A stretch of DNA of 64,000 nt, taken from contig CAZTMA010000005.1 of NCBI GenBank assembly GCA_964614645.1, forward strand, positions 1 to 64,000. The letters are read 5' to 3'. The stretch comes from MWBF01 sp964614645 (GTDB lineage: Bacteria > Chloroflexota > Anaerolineae > CG2-30-64-16). Made by a program: the position numbers and the translations under genes. The notes beneath the pieces were generated by a model. The model made no database searches. It saw only the letters and a list, made by a program, of their open reading frames with translations, and had not been told where the DNA came from. Shown here piece by piece: positions 38,452 to 47,299 of this stretch (the stretch's first letter is position 1; every line of letters starts with the position of its first letter).

Positions 38452-39483
38452 GTGTCAGTCATTTCCATGAAGCAGCTGTTGGAAGCGGGCGTCCACTTTG
38501 GGCACCGCACGCGGCGTTGGCATCCGAAGATGCGCACGTTCATCTTCACCGAGCGCAACGGCATTCACATCATCGACCTCCAGCAGACCATGCGGCAGGT
38601 CAACAACGCCTATACCGTCGTCCGTGACACCGTGCGAGAGGGCGGACTGGTGCTGTTCGTCGGCACCAAGAAGCAGGCGCAAGAAACCATCCGGCAGGAA
38701 GCCGAGCGTGCGGGCATGCCCTTCATCGTGCAGCGGTGGCTGGGCGGCACGCTGACCAACTTCCGCACCATTCGCCTGCGCACCGAGTACATGCAGGAAC
38801 TGGAGCGCCGCGAGGCCCGCGGCGAGCTGGACCGCCTGCCCAAAAAGGAAGCCCTGCTGCTGCGCAATGAGCTGCAACGTCTGAACACCCGCATCGGCGG
38901 CCTGCGTAACATGACGCACCTGCCCGACATGATCTTCATCGTCGACGTGATGCGTGAGTCGCTGGCGGTCACCGAGGCCAACAAGCTGAATATCCCGATT
39001 GTCGCGATGGTCGATACCAACTGCGACCCGGACCCGATCACTTACCCCATTCCGTCGAACGACGACGCCATCCGCGCCATCAAGCTGATGGCCGGCAAGA
39101 TGGCCGACGCCGTGATCGAGGGGTTGCAGATGCGCACGATCGACGAGGCCGATCGCGGCGCGGCTGCGGCTGCGGACTATGAGCCGGATGAACTGGCCGA
39201 CGAGAAGCCGACCTATGTATCCGTGCAGGATATGATGGAACAGGACACCCCGGAAGGCGAGCCCGAGGAATACCTTGGCCCGTCCGTACTGGCACGCCTG
39301 GCCCAGGGTCTTGACGAGGAAGCCGTCCCCGCAGCGACCGAGAGCACTGAACCGGCCACACCTGAACCGGTCGCCACTGAACCGGCCGTAACTGAACCGG
39401 CCACACCTGAACCGGCCGCCACTGAATCGGCCGTAACTGAACCGGCCGAACCCGCAGCGACCGACGCGGAAGAAGTGAACTAA
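38452..39483 (+). CDS. rpsB: Ribosomal protein uS2 with long acidic C-terminal extension
   Basis: Small-subunit protein needed for late 30S assembly and bS1 binding. Residues 1-225 are a normal uS2 (MKQLLEAGVHFGHRTRRWHP, FIVQRWLGGTLTNF, VAMVDTNCDPDPITYPIP). The remaining 118 or so residues are an extension. A moderately conserved acidic part is followed by a tail of tandem TEPATPEPVA/TEPAVTEPA units. The total of 343 residues is about 90 longer than usual. The start is GTG at 38452 with GGGAG about 12 nt upstream. The next in-frame ATG (residue 6) is possible. It is followed 10 bp later by tsf, the universal pairing. Confidence 0.96.
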   Translation: MSVISMKQLLEAGVHFGHRTRRWHPKMRTFIFTERNGIHIIDLQQTMRQVNNAYTVVRDTVREGGLVLFVGTKKQAQETIRQEAERAGMPFIVQRWLGGTLTNFRTIRLRTEYMQELERREARGELDRLPKKEALLLRNELQRLNTRIGGLRNMTHLPDMIFIVDVMRESLAVTEANKLNIPIVAMVDTNCDPDPITYPIPSNDDAIRAIKLMAGKMADAVIEGLQMRTIDEADRGAAAAADYEPDELADEKPTYVSVQDMMEQDTPEGEPEEYLGPSVLARLAQGLDEEAVPAATESTEPATPEPVATEPAVTEPATPEPAATESAVTEPAEPAATDAEEVN

Positions 39484-39493
39484 GGAGTTCAGC

Positions 39494-40084
39494 GTGGAAA
39501 TCACCGCAGCCATGGTTAAGGACCTGCGCGCGCTCAGCGGCGCAGGGGTTTTGGAATGCCGTAAAGCGCTGGAAACGGCAGGGGGCGACCTCAACAAGGC
39601 AGCCGAGCTGTTGCGCGAGAAGGGCATGGCCGTTGCGGCCAAGAAAGCCAGCCGCGAGGCCCGCGAAGGGCTGATCGGCCATTACATTCACATGGGCAGC
39701 AAGGTCGCCGGGCTGGTCGAGGTCAACTGCGAGTCCGACTTCGTGGCCCGCACCGAGCAGTTCCAGGCGCTCTGCAAGGACCTGGCAATGCAGGTTGTGG
39801 CCGCCCGGCCCACCTACGTACGCATCGAGGACATCCCGGCAGACGTGGCCGAACAACAGCGGACGCAGTTCCGCTCCGAGGTCGATGCCAGCAAGCCGGC
39901 CGAGGTTGCTGAGCGCATCATCGAAGGCAAGATGGCGAAGTTCTACGAGGAAAACGTCTTGCTCGAGCAGCCGTTCATCAAGGATGAAGGCGTACGCATC
40001 AAGGACCTGATTACGCAGACGATTGCGAAGCTGGGCGAAAACATTGTCGTCCGGCGCTTCAGCCGCTTCGAAGTCGGCGGCTGA
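39494..40084 (+). CDS. tsf: Elongation factor Ts (short form)
   Basis: The nucleotide exchange factor for EF-Tu. At 196 residues it is the short form lacking one core sub-domain, as in cyanobacteria, Thermus and Chloroflexota. The N-terminal UBA-like region has ITAAMVKDLRALSGAGVLEC and KALETAGGDLNKAAELLREK. The core contains HYIHMGSKVAGLVEVNCESD with the TDFV-like EF-Tu contact (SDFVART), and LLEQPFIKD. The GTG at 39494 has AAGGAG 8 nt before it. It lies between rpsB and pyrH, the standard order. Confidence 0.96.
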   Translation: MEITAAMVKDLRALSGAGVLECRKALETAGGDLNKAAELLREKGMAVAAKKASREAREGLIGHYIHMGSKVAGLVEVNCESDFVARTEQFQALCKDLAMQVVAARPTYVRIEDIPADVAEQQRTQFRSEVDASKPAEVAERIIEGKMAKFYEENVLLEQPFIKDEGVRIKDLITQTIAKLGENIVVRRFSRFEVGG

Positions 40085-40090
40085 GCCGGC

Positions 40091-40807
40091 ATGAGTGCTC
40101 TCCGCTATCGCCGCATTTTGCTGAAGTTGGGGGGCGAGGCCCTGGCCGGCGAGGGTGGTTTTGGCATTGATCCCAATCAAGCCAACATCGTCGCCGGCAA
40201 GATTCGCCGCCTGCTGGACATGGGCGCAGAAGTCGCGGTCGTCATCGGTGCGGGGAACCTCTGGCGCGGGAAAGACGGCCAGGAACACGGCATGGAGCAT
40301 GTCACCGCCGACCACATGGGCATGTTGGCGACGGTGATGAATGCCCTGGCCCTGGCCGACGCCCTGCGTCGCTTCGGCATCGAACCGCGCGTGATGACAG
40401 CCATCGGAATGCAGAGCGTAGCCGAGCCATACATCCGCGGTCGGGCCATCCGGCATCTGGAAAAGGGCTACGTCATCCTGCTGGCCGCGGGTACGGGCAA
40501 TCCGTACTTCACCACTGATACGGCCGCCGCGTTGCGCGCCATGGAAATCCACGCGGAAGTCGTCATCAAGGCGACCAAAGTGGATGGCGTCTACGACAAA
40601 GATCCTAAGCGCAACCCGGATGCCAAGCGATTTGAGCGTCTCACCTACATCCAGGCCCTCAACATGCGCGTCGGTGTCATGGATAACACTGCGCTAACGC
40701 TGTGCATGGACAATGAGATGCCGATTATAGTGCTCGACCTCTGGCAGCCGGGCGCTGTCGAGCAAGCTGTGCTCGGTGAGACGGTCGGGACGCTGGTCAG
40801 CGCGTGA
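40091..40807 (+). CDS. pyrH: UMP kinase
   Basis: Phosphorylates UMP to UDP and is regulated by GTP and UTP. The 238-residue amino-acid-kinase-fold hexamer has LKLGGEALAGEGGFGID (ATP-binding Lys) and VIGAGNLWRGKDG, with DHMGMLATVMNALAL, TAIGMQSVAEPYIR, and VIKATKVDGVYDKDPK. It starts at ATG 40091, 6 bp after tsf. In the rpsB-tsf-pyrH-frr cluster it is probably co-transcribed, linking pyrimidine nucleotide supply to translation and membrane genes. Confidence 0.96.
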   Translation: MSALRYRRILLKLGGEALAGEGGFGIDPNQANIVAGKIRRLLDMGAEVAVVIGAGNLWRGKDGQEHGMEHVTADHMGMLATVMNALALADALRRFGIEPRVMTAIGMQSVAEPYIRGRAIRHLEKGYVILLAAGTGNPYFTTDTAAALRAMEIHAEVVIKATKVDGVYDKDPKRNPDAKRFERLTYIQALNMRVGVMDNTALTLCMDNEMPIIVLDLWQPGAVEQAVLGETVGTLVSA

Positions 40808-40833
40808 TCATCAACTAGGAAAAGGAGTGTCTC

Positions 40834-41391
40834 GTGATCAAAGATGTTCTGCAAGATGCTCGCGAGCGTATGCACAAGACCGTTGAGTCCCTGCAGAACG
40901 ATCTGCGGGGCATCCGCACCGGCCGCGCCTCGCCCGCCTTACTCGAAGGGGTCAAGGTGGACTACTATGGCACGCCGACCGGCCTGAACCAACTGGCCGG
41001 CGTCACTGCCCCGGAGCCGCGGCTGCTCGTCATCCGCCCCTGGGATCGCTCGACTATCAGCGTCATCGAGAAGGCCATCCTGAAGTCGGACTTGGGTCTT
41101 AACCCCAATAATGACGGCCAGGTCATCCGGCTGGTCATCCCGCAACTGACGGAAGAACGCCGCCGCGACCTGAGCAAACAGGTTGCGAAACGGGTCGAGG
41201 AGGCGCGCATTTCCGTGCGCAACATCCGCCGTGACGCCATCGATATGCTGCGCGACCTCGAAAAGGAGAAGCTGATCAGCGAAGATGACGAGGAAGAAGG
41301 CAGCAAGAAGGTGCAGGACTTGACCGACGACTTCATTAAGCAGGTCAACGAAGTCGGCAAGGCCAAAGAGGCCGAAATCCTCGAAGGATGA
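40834..41391 (+). CDS. frr: Ribosome recycling factor
   Basis: Splits post-termination ribosomes with EF-G. At 185 residues it is full length, with the usual beginning (RMHKTVESLQNDLRGIRTGR) and PALLEGVKVDYYGTPTGLNQ, and LVIRPWDRSTISVIEKAI, and a long helix ending in KVQDLTDDFIKQVNEV. The start is GTG at 40834 with AAAGGAG 8 nt upstream. It completes the rpsB-tsf-pyrH-frr block. A 153-bp gap to uppS follows with no convincing signal. Confidence 0.97.
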   Translation: MIKDVLQDARERMHKTVESLQNDLRGIRTGRASPALLEGVKVDYYGTPTGLNQLAGVTAPEPRLLVIRPWDRSTISVIEKAILKSDLGLNPNNDGQVIRLVIPQLTEERRRDLSKQVAKRVEEARISVRNIRRDAIDMLRDLEKEKLISEDDEEEGSKKVQDLTDDFIKQVNEVGKAKEAEILEG

Positions 41392-41544
41392 CGCGAGAAA
41401 CGATGGACCGACACAACCAGCCCAGGTACAACTAACCTGAAGCTGGAGGATGACTGCGCCCTTCAAAAAAAGCAGAACCGATCTTCTGCGTGGTCCGTCT
41501 ATTTCGTGGTTGCACTTAGGCGTTGCGCAGTCTGAAAGGCCCTT

Positions 41545-42291
41545 ATGCCGAGCCCAACCTGGCGTGAACGTTACCCGGAAGTCACGCGCGTCCCCTACCA
41601 CGTGGGCATCATCATGGATGGCAACGGCCGGTGGGCGCAGAGCCGCGGGCAGCCCCGGCTGGCAGGCCACAAGGCCGGCACGGAAAACATCCGCCGCGTC
41701 CTGCGTGCGGCGACCGACTTCGGCATCAAAGCCCTCACCATCTACGCCTTCTCCACGGAAAATTGGGGCCGCCCGGCCGACGAAGTCGCGGGGCTGATGA
41801 GCCTGCTGGGACAGGTTATCCGTCGCGAGACGCGGGACCTGCACGCCAACGGGGTGCGCATCCTCCATAGCGGCCGGCTGGAAGGGATTGCGCCCAATCT
41901 CGTGCGCGATATCCAGGATGCGATCGCCATGACGCGCGACAACGACCGCATCACGCTCAATGTGGCCTTCAACTACGGGGGCCGCGCCGAAATCGTGGAC
42001 GCCGTCCGCCACATCATGCGAGACGGTCACACGCCCGAGGAAGTGACCGAGGAACTCATCTCGCACTACCTGTACACCGGTGGCCTGCCCGACGCCGACC
42101 TGATTGTGCGCACGGGCGGGGAGTATCGCCTCAGCAACTTCCTGCTGTGGCAATCCGCATACGCGGAATACTATGCTACACCGACCTTCTGGCCCGATTT
42201 CGATGAAGGCGAGCTGGCCGCGGCACTGGTCGAGTATAGCCAACGCGAGCGCCGGTTCGGCAAAGTCCCCTCCGCTGACACAACTCAATAA
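41545..42291 (+). CDS. uppS: Isoprenyl diphosphate synthase, cis (undecaprenyl type)
   Basis: Makes the C55 lipid carrier precursor used for peptidoglycan and for the polysaccharides encoded at 16-31 kb. The 248-residue protein has the family's catalytic Asp25 in IIMDGNGRWA, GHKAGTENIRR, YAFSTENWGRP, FNYGGRAEIVDA and LPDADLIVRTGGEYRLSNFL. The ATG at 41545 follows AAAGG. The chain length of the product cannot be read from sequence. Next is cdsA 22 bp downstream, the usual order. Confidence 0.96.
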   Translation: MPSPTWRERYPEVTRVPYHVGIIMDGNGRWAQSRGQPRLAGHKAGTENIRRVLRAATDFGIKALTIYAFSTENWGRPADEVAGLMSLLGQVIRRETRDLHANGVRILHSGRLEGIAPNLVRDIQDAIAMTRDNDRITLNVAFNYGGRAEIVDAVRHIMRDGHTPEEVTEELISHYLYTGGLPDADLIVRTGGEYRLSNFLLWQSAYAEYYATPTFWPDFDEGELAAALVEYSQRERRFGKVPSADTTQ

Positions 42292-42313
42292 CCCCATTCG
42301 CCCGGAGACAGCC

Positions 42314-43120
42314 ATGCTGCGCGCGCGCGTCTTGAGCGCCATCATCGTGGTTCCCGTAGTCGCCCTGGTTCTCTATTGGGGCGACCTGCCCTGGCTCGGC
42401 ATCATCCTCGTGACCGGTGCCTTGGCCTGGCTAGAGATGAACGGGCTGTTGCGCCGCCCGGCGTGGTCAGCCGATCGCCTCCTCAGCCTGGCATTCATCG
42501 TTGCTGCCCTGCTGGAAGCCTATTTCCGCCAGAGCGGTCACCTGCGCATGGACCTCTTTCGCCCGCTGGTGGCGGCGCTGCTCATACTGGGGCTGGTAGC
42601 CGCCCTCTATGACAAAGCGGACCAGCCGGTGCAGCAGTGGGCCATGAACACTGCATCTTCCCTCTATCTCGGGTTCCTGCTCAGCCATTTCGTCACCCTG
42701 CGCCTCCTGCCGGATGGCCTGCGCTGGGCCCTGGCCGGGCTGCTGCTCACCTGGATCTATGACGCGGCGGCCTATTTTGTCGGCAGCATGCTGGGCAGGC
42801 ACAAGCTGTGGCCGCGGATCAGCCCCAAAAAATCATGGGAAGGTCTGGCCGGCGGCACGTTCGCCATCCTCATCGTGGGGCCGTTGCTCGGTCTGTGGTT
42901 GCTGGATATTGGCCCGACACGCGGGCTGCTGTTGGCCGCGCTGGTTGCACTGGCCGCACCCTTCGGTGACTTTGCTATCTCGCTCCTCAAGCGGACAGCC
43001 CAGGCGAAGGACAGCGGCCATCTGATTCCCGGTCACGGCGGTGTCCTCGACCGGCTCGATAGCCTGCTCTTCACCTTTCCGGTGGTCACTTATTTCGCAA
43101 TCTTCAGCCTCGGGGGGTAA
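42314..43120 (+). CDS. cdsA: Phosphatidate cytidylyltransferase
   Basis: Forms CDP-diacylglycerol from phosphatidate and CTP, the branch point of phospholipid synthesis. The 268-residue membrane protein has seven or eight helices and the C-terminal signature with RISPKKSWEG, FGDFAISLLKR, KDSGHLIPGHGG and LDRLDSLLF. The ATG at 42314 has GGAG 8 nt upstream. A longer in-frame stretch overlaps uppS and is rejected. It follows uppS by 22 bp and the MFS gene follows within 3 bp. Confidence 0.95.
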   Translation: MLRARVLSAIIVVPVVALVLYWGDLPWLGIILVTGALAWLEMNGLLRRPAWSADRLLSLAFIVAALLEAYFRQSGHLRMDLFRPLVAALLILGLVAALYDKADQPVQQWAMNTASSLYLGFLLSHFVTLRLLPDGLRWALAGLLLTWIYDAAAYFVGSMLGRHKLWPRISPKKSWEGLAGGTFAILIVGPLLGLWLLDIGPTRGLLLAALVALAAPFGDFAISLLKRTAQAKDSGHLIPGHGGVLDRLDSLLFTFPVVTYFAIFSLGG

Positions 43121-43123
43121 ATC

Positions 43124-44656
43124 GTGACTCAAGCCAAATCGGCTCGCCGCATCGTCAATTCCTGGGTGATGTACGACTGGGCCAACTCGGCCTTTGCGAC
43201 CACGGCGATGGCTGCAGTACTGCCGGTGTTCTTCAGCACGGTTGCCGCCAAAGGCGTGCTGACGCCCGTGCAGGCGAGCAGCACTTGGGGGGTCATCAAC
43301 ACCATCGGCATGTTGCTCGTGGCCGTAGCCGCGCCGGTGTTGGGGGCCATTGCCGATTACAGCGGTTCCAAGAAGCGTTTTCTCGCTGCATTCGCCATGC
43401 CCGGCATCCTGGCCGCCGCGCTGATGGTTTTCATCGGCACCGGCAACTGGTTGCTGGCCGCGGTGCTCTACATTATCGGTGAAATCGGCTTCTCCGGCTC
43501 CATCATCTTCTACGATTCGCTGCTGCCCCACATCGCCAGGTCAGACGAAATCGACATGGTCTCGGCGCGCGGGTATGCGATGGGCTATCTGGGCGGCGGG
43601 ATTCTGCTGGCGATCAACGTGCTGATGATCCAGATGCCCGACGTGCTGGGCATCACGGCCCTGGGTGCGCGTTTCGGTATCGGCGGCACGGAGATGGCGA
43701 CCCGGCTCAGCCTGTTCAGTGTCGGCGTATGGTGGGCCATCTTCTCGATTCCACTCTTCCGCAATGTGCCGGAGCCACCGGGCACGCGGCTGCAGGCGGA
43801 GCGGCCGGGCAACCCGGTGCGCGGCGGCTTTGCGCGGCTGGTCACAACCTTCCGGGAGCTGCGCCTCTATCGCCAGTTGCTCGTCTTCATCATCGCCTTC
43901 TGGATCTATAACGACGGCATCGGCACCATCATCAAAATGGCGACCATCTACGGCGCGGAAATCGGCATCGGGCAGACCGACCTGATCGGCGCGCTCCTGT
44001 TGACGCAGTTCGTCGGCATCCCGTTCTCGCTGCTGTTTGGCCGGCTGCCGCGGCGCGAAGACCCCAACCAGGCCTTTTTCCTGAGCATGGTGCTCTACAA
44101 TGCGTTCACCATCCCCCTCATCGGCATCCTGGCCCCGCGGTTCGGCGTCACGAGCGGTCCGGTGGCAGTGGGCATCGTGCTGGTCAATCAAGTCGTGGCC
44201 TTCCTGCTGGCCCATTTCGTAGGACGGCGGCTGCTGGCCGGCGTCGCGCAGCGCATCAACGCCAAGAATGCCATCCTGGTCGCCCTGGGCGTCTACTGCC
44301 TGGTGTCTATCTGGGGTTATTTCATGGCGACGGCGGTCGAGTTCTGGCTGCTGGCCGTGATGGTTGGGCTGGTGCAGGGTGGCAGCCAGGCATTGAGCCG
44401 CTCCCTGTTCGGCAACATGGTTCCGAAGGCGCAGACCGCGGAGTTCTTCGGCTTCTACGACATGAGCTCGAAGTTCGCAGGGCTGCTCGGCCCGCTGCTT
44501 TTCGCGTTGGTGGGCCAGGCCTTCGGCAGCAGCCGCCTGAGCATCGTCTCGCTGATTGTCTTTTTCATCGTCGGCGGGCTGATCCTGAGCCGGGTGAACG
44601 AAGAAGAGGGAATGGCAGTTGCCCGTGCAGTGGATGCCCGGACTGTGACGGAGTGA
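43124..44656 (+). CDS. MFS transporter, UMF1/Atg22 family
   Basis: A 510-residue polytopic protein with about 12 helices. The N-terminal NSWVMYDWANSAFATTAMAA block is diagnostic for the UMF1 family, whose eukaryotic member Atg22 exports amino acids from vacuoles. The substrate of bacterial members is unknown. Other MFS features are GAIADYSGSKKRFLA after helix 2 and FGRLPRREDPNQAFFL mid-protein. It starts at GTG 43124, 3 bp after the cdsA stop, so it is probably co-transcribed with lipid genes. That might hint at an envelope role, but this is speculation. Confidence 0.88.
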   Translation: MTQAKSARRIVNSWVMYDWANSAFATTAMAAVLPVFFSTVAAKGVLTPVQASSTWGVINTIGMLLVAVAAPVLGAIADYSGSKKRFLAAFAMPGILAAALMVFIGTGNWLLAAVLYIIGEIGFSGSIIFYDSLLPHIARSDEIDMVSARGYAMGYLGGGILLAINVLMIQMPDVLGITALGARFGIGGTEMATRLSLFSVGVWWAIFSIPLFRNVPEPPGTRLQAERPGNPVRGGFARLVTTFRELRLYRQLLVFIIAFWIYNDGIGTIIKMATIYGAEIGIGQTDLIGALLLTQFVGIPFSLLFGRLPRREDPNQAFFLSMVLYNAFTIPLIGILAPRFGVTSGPVAVGIVLVNQVVAFLLAHFVGRRLLAGVAQRINAKNAILVALGVYCLVSIWGYFMATAVEFWLLAVMVGLVQGGSQALSRSLFGNMVPKAQTAEFFGFYDMSSKFAGLLGPLLFALVGQAFGSSRLSIVSLIVFFIVGGLILSRVNEEEGMAVARAVDARTVTE

Positions 44657-44662
44657 GGAGCA

Positions 44663-44722
44663 GGTTCGTCGTAGGCGCTTCAGCGCCCGCGCGGGATGAG
44701 GCGCTCAAGCGCCCACTACGAA
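44663..44722. repeat. Long palindromic repeat after the MFS gene
   Basis: GTTCGTCGTAGGCGCTTCAG at 44663 pairs with CTCAAGCGCCCACTACGAAC ending at 44722, with small mismatches and each arm containing a GGCGCTT.AGCGCC sub-palindrome. It may terminate the rpsB-MFS transcript. Confidence 0.65.
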
Positions 44723-44822
44723 CCCGGGTGCTAAAGGCGGAGTAGGCCACAGAGCTGCGGCATGTTACAATAGCGCCTGTGTTTTTGACGCAGAAGATGT
44801 ATCGAGTCGGAGGAGGTTCCAG

Positions 44823-45809
44823 ATGGCAGAGCTGCCCGAGCGGAATCTGGCATTGGATCTAGTGCGCGTGACCGAGGCGGCTGCGCTGGCCGCCGGTCGC
44901 TGGATGGGCCGCGGGGACAAGATTGCGGCAGACCAGGCCGCGGTGGATGCCATGCGCCTCGTATTGAACGAAGTTGAAATGGATGGCGTCATAGTTATCG
45001 GGGAGGGCGAGAAAGACGAAGCGCCCATGCTCTACAACGGCGAACACCTGGGGACCGGCAATCCGCCGGAGGTGGACATCGCAGTAGACCCGATCGATGG
45101 AACCACGCTCACCGCCACGGGCCGCTCCGGTGCATTGGCCGTGGTGGCGCTTGCCCCGCGCGGCACCATGTATGCGCCGGGCAGCCTGTTTTACATGAAC
45201 AAAATCGCGGTCGGCCCCAAGGCGGCGGACGTAATCGACATCAATGCGCCGGTGGCCACCAATCTGCAGGCTATTGCGCAGGCCAAGCACCGCGACGTAG
45301 ATGACTTGACCGTGCTGATTCTCGACCGGCCGCGCCATGTGGGCTTGATTCGCGAAATCCGGCAGACCGGCGCGCGCATCCGGCTGATTGCAGACGGGGA
45401 CATTTCCGCGGCCATCAGCGCCAGCACGCCAGACACGGGCGTCGATGCGCTGTTCGGCATCGGCGGCTCGCCCGAGGCGGTTATCACCGCAGCGGCGATT
45501 CAGTGTCTCGGCGGCGCACTCCAGTGCAAGCTCTGGCCGCGCAACGATGACGAGCGGCGGCTGGCGCAGGAGCAGGGGCTAGAGTTGGACCGCGTGCTGA
45601 CGCACTGCGACCTGATTGACAGCGACAACGTCTTCTTCGCCGCGACCGGCATCACCCGCGGTGAGTTGCTGGACGGCGTCCAGTATTTCGGGGGCGGGGC
45701 ACGGACCACGAGCATCGTGATGCGCTCCAAGTCCGGGACCATACGCCAGGTCGTCGCGACCCATCGCTGGGACAAGCTGATGCGGTTCAGCCAGATTAAG
45801 TTTGACTAA
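44823..45809 (+). CDS. glpX: Fructose-1,6-bisphosphatase, class II
   Basis: Dephosphorylates fructose-1,6-bisphosphate in gluconeogenesis; in some organisms it also acts on sedoheptulose bisphosphate. At 328 residues it is typical of the GlpX family, with metal-binding GRGDKIAADQ, IGEGEKDEAPML, the DPIDGTT phosphatase core and IGGSPEAVITAAAIQ. The ATG at 44823 has GGAGGAGG about 8 nt upstream. A TACAAT at 44766-44771 may be its -10, so it likely begins a new transcript after the palindrome. Confidence 0.95.
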   Translation: MAELPERNLALDLVRVTEAAALAAGRWMGRGDKIAADQAAVDAMRLVLNEVEMDGVIVIGEGEKDEAPMLYNGEHLGTGNPPEVDIAVDPIDGTTLTATGRSGALAVVALAPRGTMYAPGSLFYMNKIAVGPKAADVIDINAPVATNLQAIAQAKHRDVDDLTVLILDRPRHVGLIREIRQTGARIRLIADGDISAAISASTPDTGVDALFGIGGSPEAVITAAAIQCLGGALQCKLWPRNDDERRLAQEQGLELDRVLTHCDLIDSDNVFFAATGITRGELLDGVQYFGGGARTTSIVMRSKSGTIRQVVATHRWDKLMRFSQIKFD

Positions 45810-45831
45810 AATCCAGACAGACCAGAGTTGC

Positions 45832-47007
45832 ATGACAGATACGAACGAATACTCACAACTTGTTCCACAGACCGGCGAGGAGCGGCGCTTGCCGCCCGCA
45901 GTGCTCGTGGATTCGCGCGCCTCGTTTGACCAAATGATGGCTGCGTTGCGCGAGCAGCCTGCGCTCGCGCTCGACACGGAATCCGATAGCCTCTACCGCT
46001 ACTTCTACCGGGTCTGCCTCATCCAGATCAGCCTGCCCGACATGGACTACCTCGTGGACCCGCTGCGCGTGCCCGACCTGGAGCCGCTGGGCGCGCTGCT
46101 GGCCGATCCGGGGTACCAAAAGGTGTTCCACGCGGCAGAGAACGACATCATTACGCTGAAGCGCGATTTCGGCTTCAGCTTCGCCAACCTGTTCGACACG
46201 ATGGTCGCGGCCCGAATTCTCGGCTGGCGACAGGTCAGCCTAGCCGCGCTGCTCGAAAAGCACTTCGGCGTCACGCTCGACAAGCGAACGCAGTTGACGG
46301 ACTGGGGCCAACGCCCCCTCAGCAGGGCGCAGCTCAGCTATGCCCGGTTCGACAGCCACTACCTGCTGCCCCTGCGCGACCTGCTCACTGCCGAGCTGCA
46401 ACGCCGGGGCCGCTGGCGCGAGGCCCAGGAGAGCCTGGCCTCCCTGGCCGAAGTGAGCTACGTCGAGAAGCCGTTCGACCCCGACGGATTCTGGCGCATC
46501 AAGGGCGCGCGCGACCTGCGGCCCTCCGAGCTAGCCGTGCTGCGTGAGCTGTACCTCTGGCGGGATAGCCAGGCGCGCGCGGCCAACCGCCCGCCGTTCA
46601 AGATCATCGGTGATAACTCACTCCTGCGGCTCAGCCAACGCCAGCCGCGGCACCTCAGCGACCTGCAGCTCAGTGAGCGACAGGTGGACCACTATGGAGA
46701 CAGCCTGCTCGCCGTTATCGAGCGGGCGCAGAATGCGCCGCCGCCCCAGCCGCCCGTGCGGCAGCGCGGCGGCAATGGCCGTCCCGATCCAAACGTGGCT
46801 GCGCGCTTCGACCGGTTGCGCACGTGGCGCTCGACTCGTGCTGCCGAGCGTGGGGTGGAGGCCGACGTGGTGCTCACCAACGATGCGCTCATGGCGATTG
46901 CACGCGCCGCGCCCGCGACTCTGGACGAGCTCGCCGGACTGGAAATTCTCGGGCCCTGGAAGCTGGAGGAGTACGGCGCCGACCTGCTGGACGTGCTGGC
47001 AGCATAG
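45832..47007 (+). CDS. rnd: Ribonuclease D-like 3'-5' exonuclease with HRDC domain
   Basis: A 391-residue RNase D-type enzyme for tRNA 3' maturation or RNA turnover. The DEDDy residues are visible: ALALDTESDSLYRY (Asp and Glu), KVFHAAENDIITLKRDFG, and the Tyr/Asp of ARFDSHYLLPLRDLL. An HRDC-like helical domain (SELAVLRELYLWRDSQAR) follows, and a second repeat of such helices ends the protein (DLLDVLAA). The ATG at 45832 is preferred over an upstream TTG at 45802 that overlaps glpX. The stop lies 8 bp before a DUF951 gene. Confidence 0.88.
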   Translation: MTDTNEYSQLVPQTGEERRLPPAVLVDSRASFDQMMAALREQPALALDTESDSLYRYFYRVCLIQISLPDMDYLVDPLRVPDLEPLGALLADPGYQKVFHAAENDIITLKRDFGFSFANLFDTMVAARILGWRQVSLAALLEKHFGVTLDKRTQLTDWGQRPLSRAQLSYARFDSHYLLPLRDLLTAELQRRGRWREAQESLASLAEVSYVEKPFDPDGFWRIKGARDLRPSELAVLRELYLWRDSQARAANRPPFKIIGDNSLLRLSQRQPRHLSDLQLSERQVDHYGDSLLAVIERAQNAPPPQPPVRQRGGNGRPDPNVAARFDRLRTWRSTRAAERGVEADVVLTNDALMAIARAAPATLDELAGLEILGPWKLEEYGADLLDVLAA

Positions 47008-47015
47008 GATATCGT

Positions 47016-47294
47016 ATGCCCGATCCTTCGTATCACGAGGTTCGCCTGGGCGATGTCGTGCGGATGCGCAAGGCGCACCCCTGCGGCAATGACCAGTGGG
47101 AGGTCGTGCGGCTGGGCGCAGACATCGGCATCCGCTGTCTGAAGTGCACCCGGCGGGTCCTGCTTCCGCGCAGCCAGTTCTTGCGCCAGGTGAAAGCCCT
47201 GCTCCGGCCCGGCCCGGAACCCGCGCGCAATCCCTTCGACATGCAAGACGACGGCCCCTTCTCCGGCGGGCCTACCGAACGATTCGACGGCTGA
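47016..47294 (+). CDS. DUF951 family protein
   Basis: A 92-residue protein. The core EVRLGDVVRMRKAHPCGNDQ and WEVVRLGADIGIRCLKC matches DUF951, a small family found mainly in Firmicutes, Chloroflexota and relatives, with a HPCG...CxxC cysteine set that suggests metal binding. LLPRSQFLRQVK follows and a non-conserved tail ends the protein. Function is unknown; in Firmicutes it often lies near parB/ychF. The ATG at 47016 is 8 bp past the RNase D stop. The MFS gene follows 5 bp later. Confidence 0.85.
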   Translation: MPDPSYHEVRLGDVVRMRKAHPCGNDQWEVVRLGADIGIRCLKCTRRVLLPRSQFLRQVKALLRPGPEPARNPFDMQDDGPFSGGPTERFDG

Positions 47295-47299
47295 CGGGC

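Noticed and set aside
41450..41797. Open frame before and across uppS, with GGAGG ahead of its ATG
   Set aside because: The body overlaps uppS in another frame and becomes compositionally biased (Arg/Ser rich). There is no family resemblance, so it is treated as a shadow.
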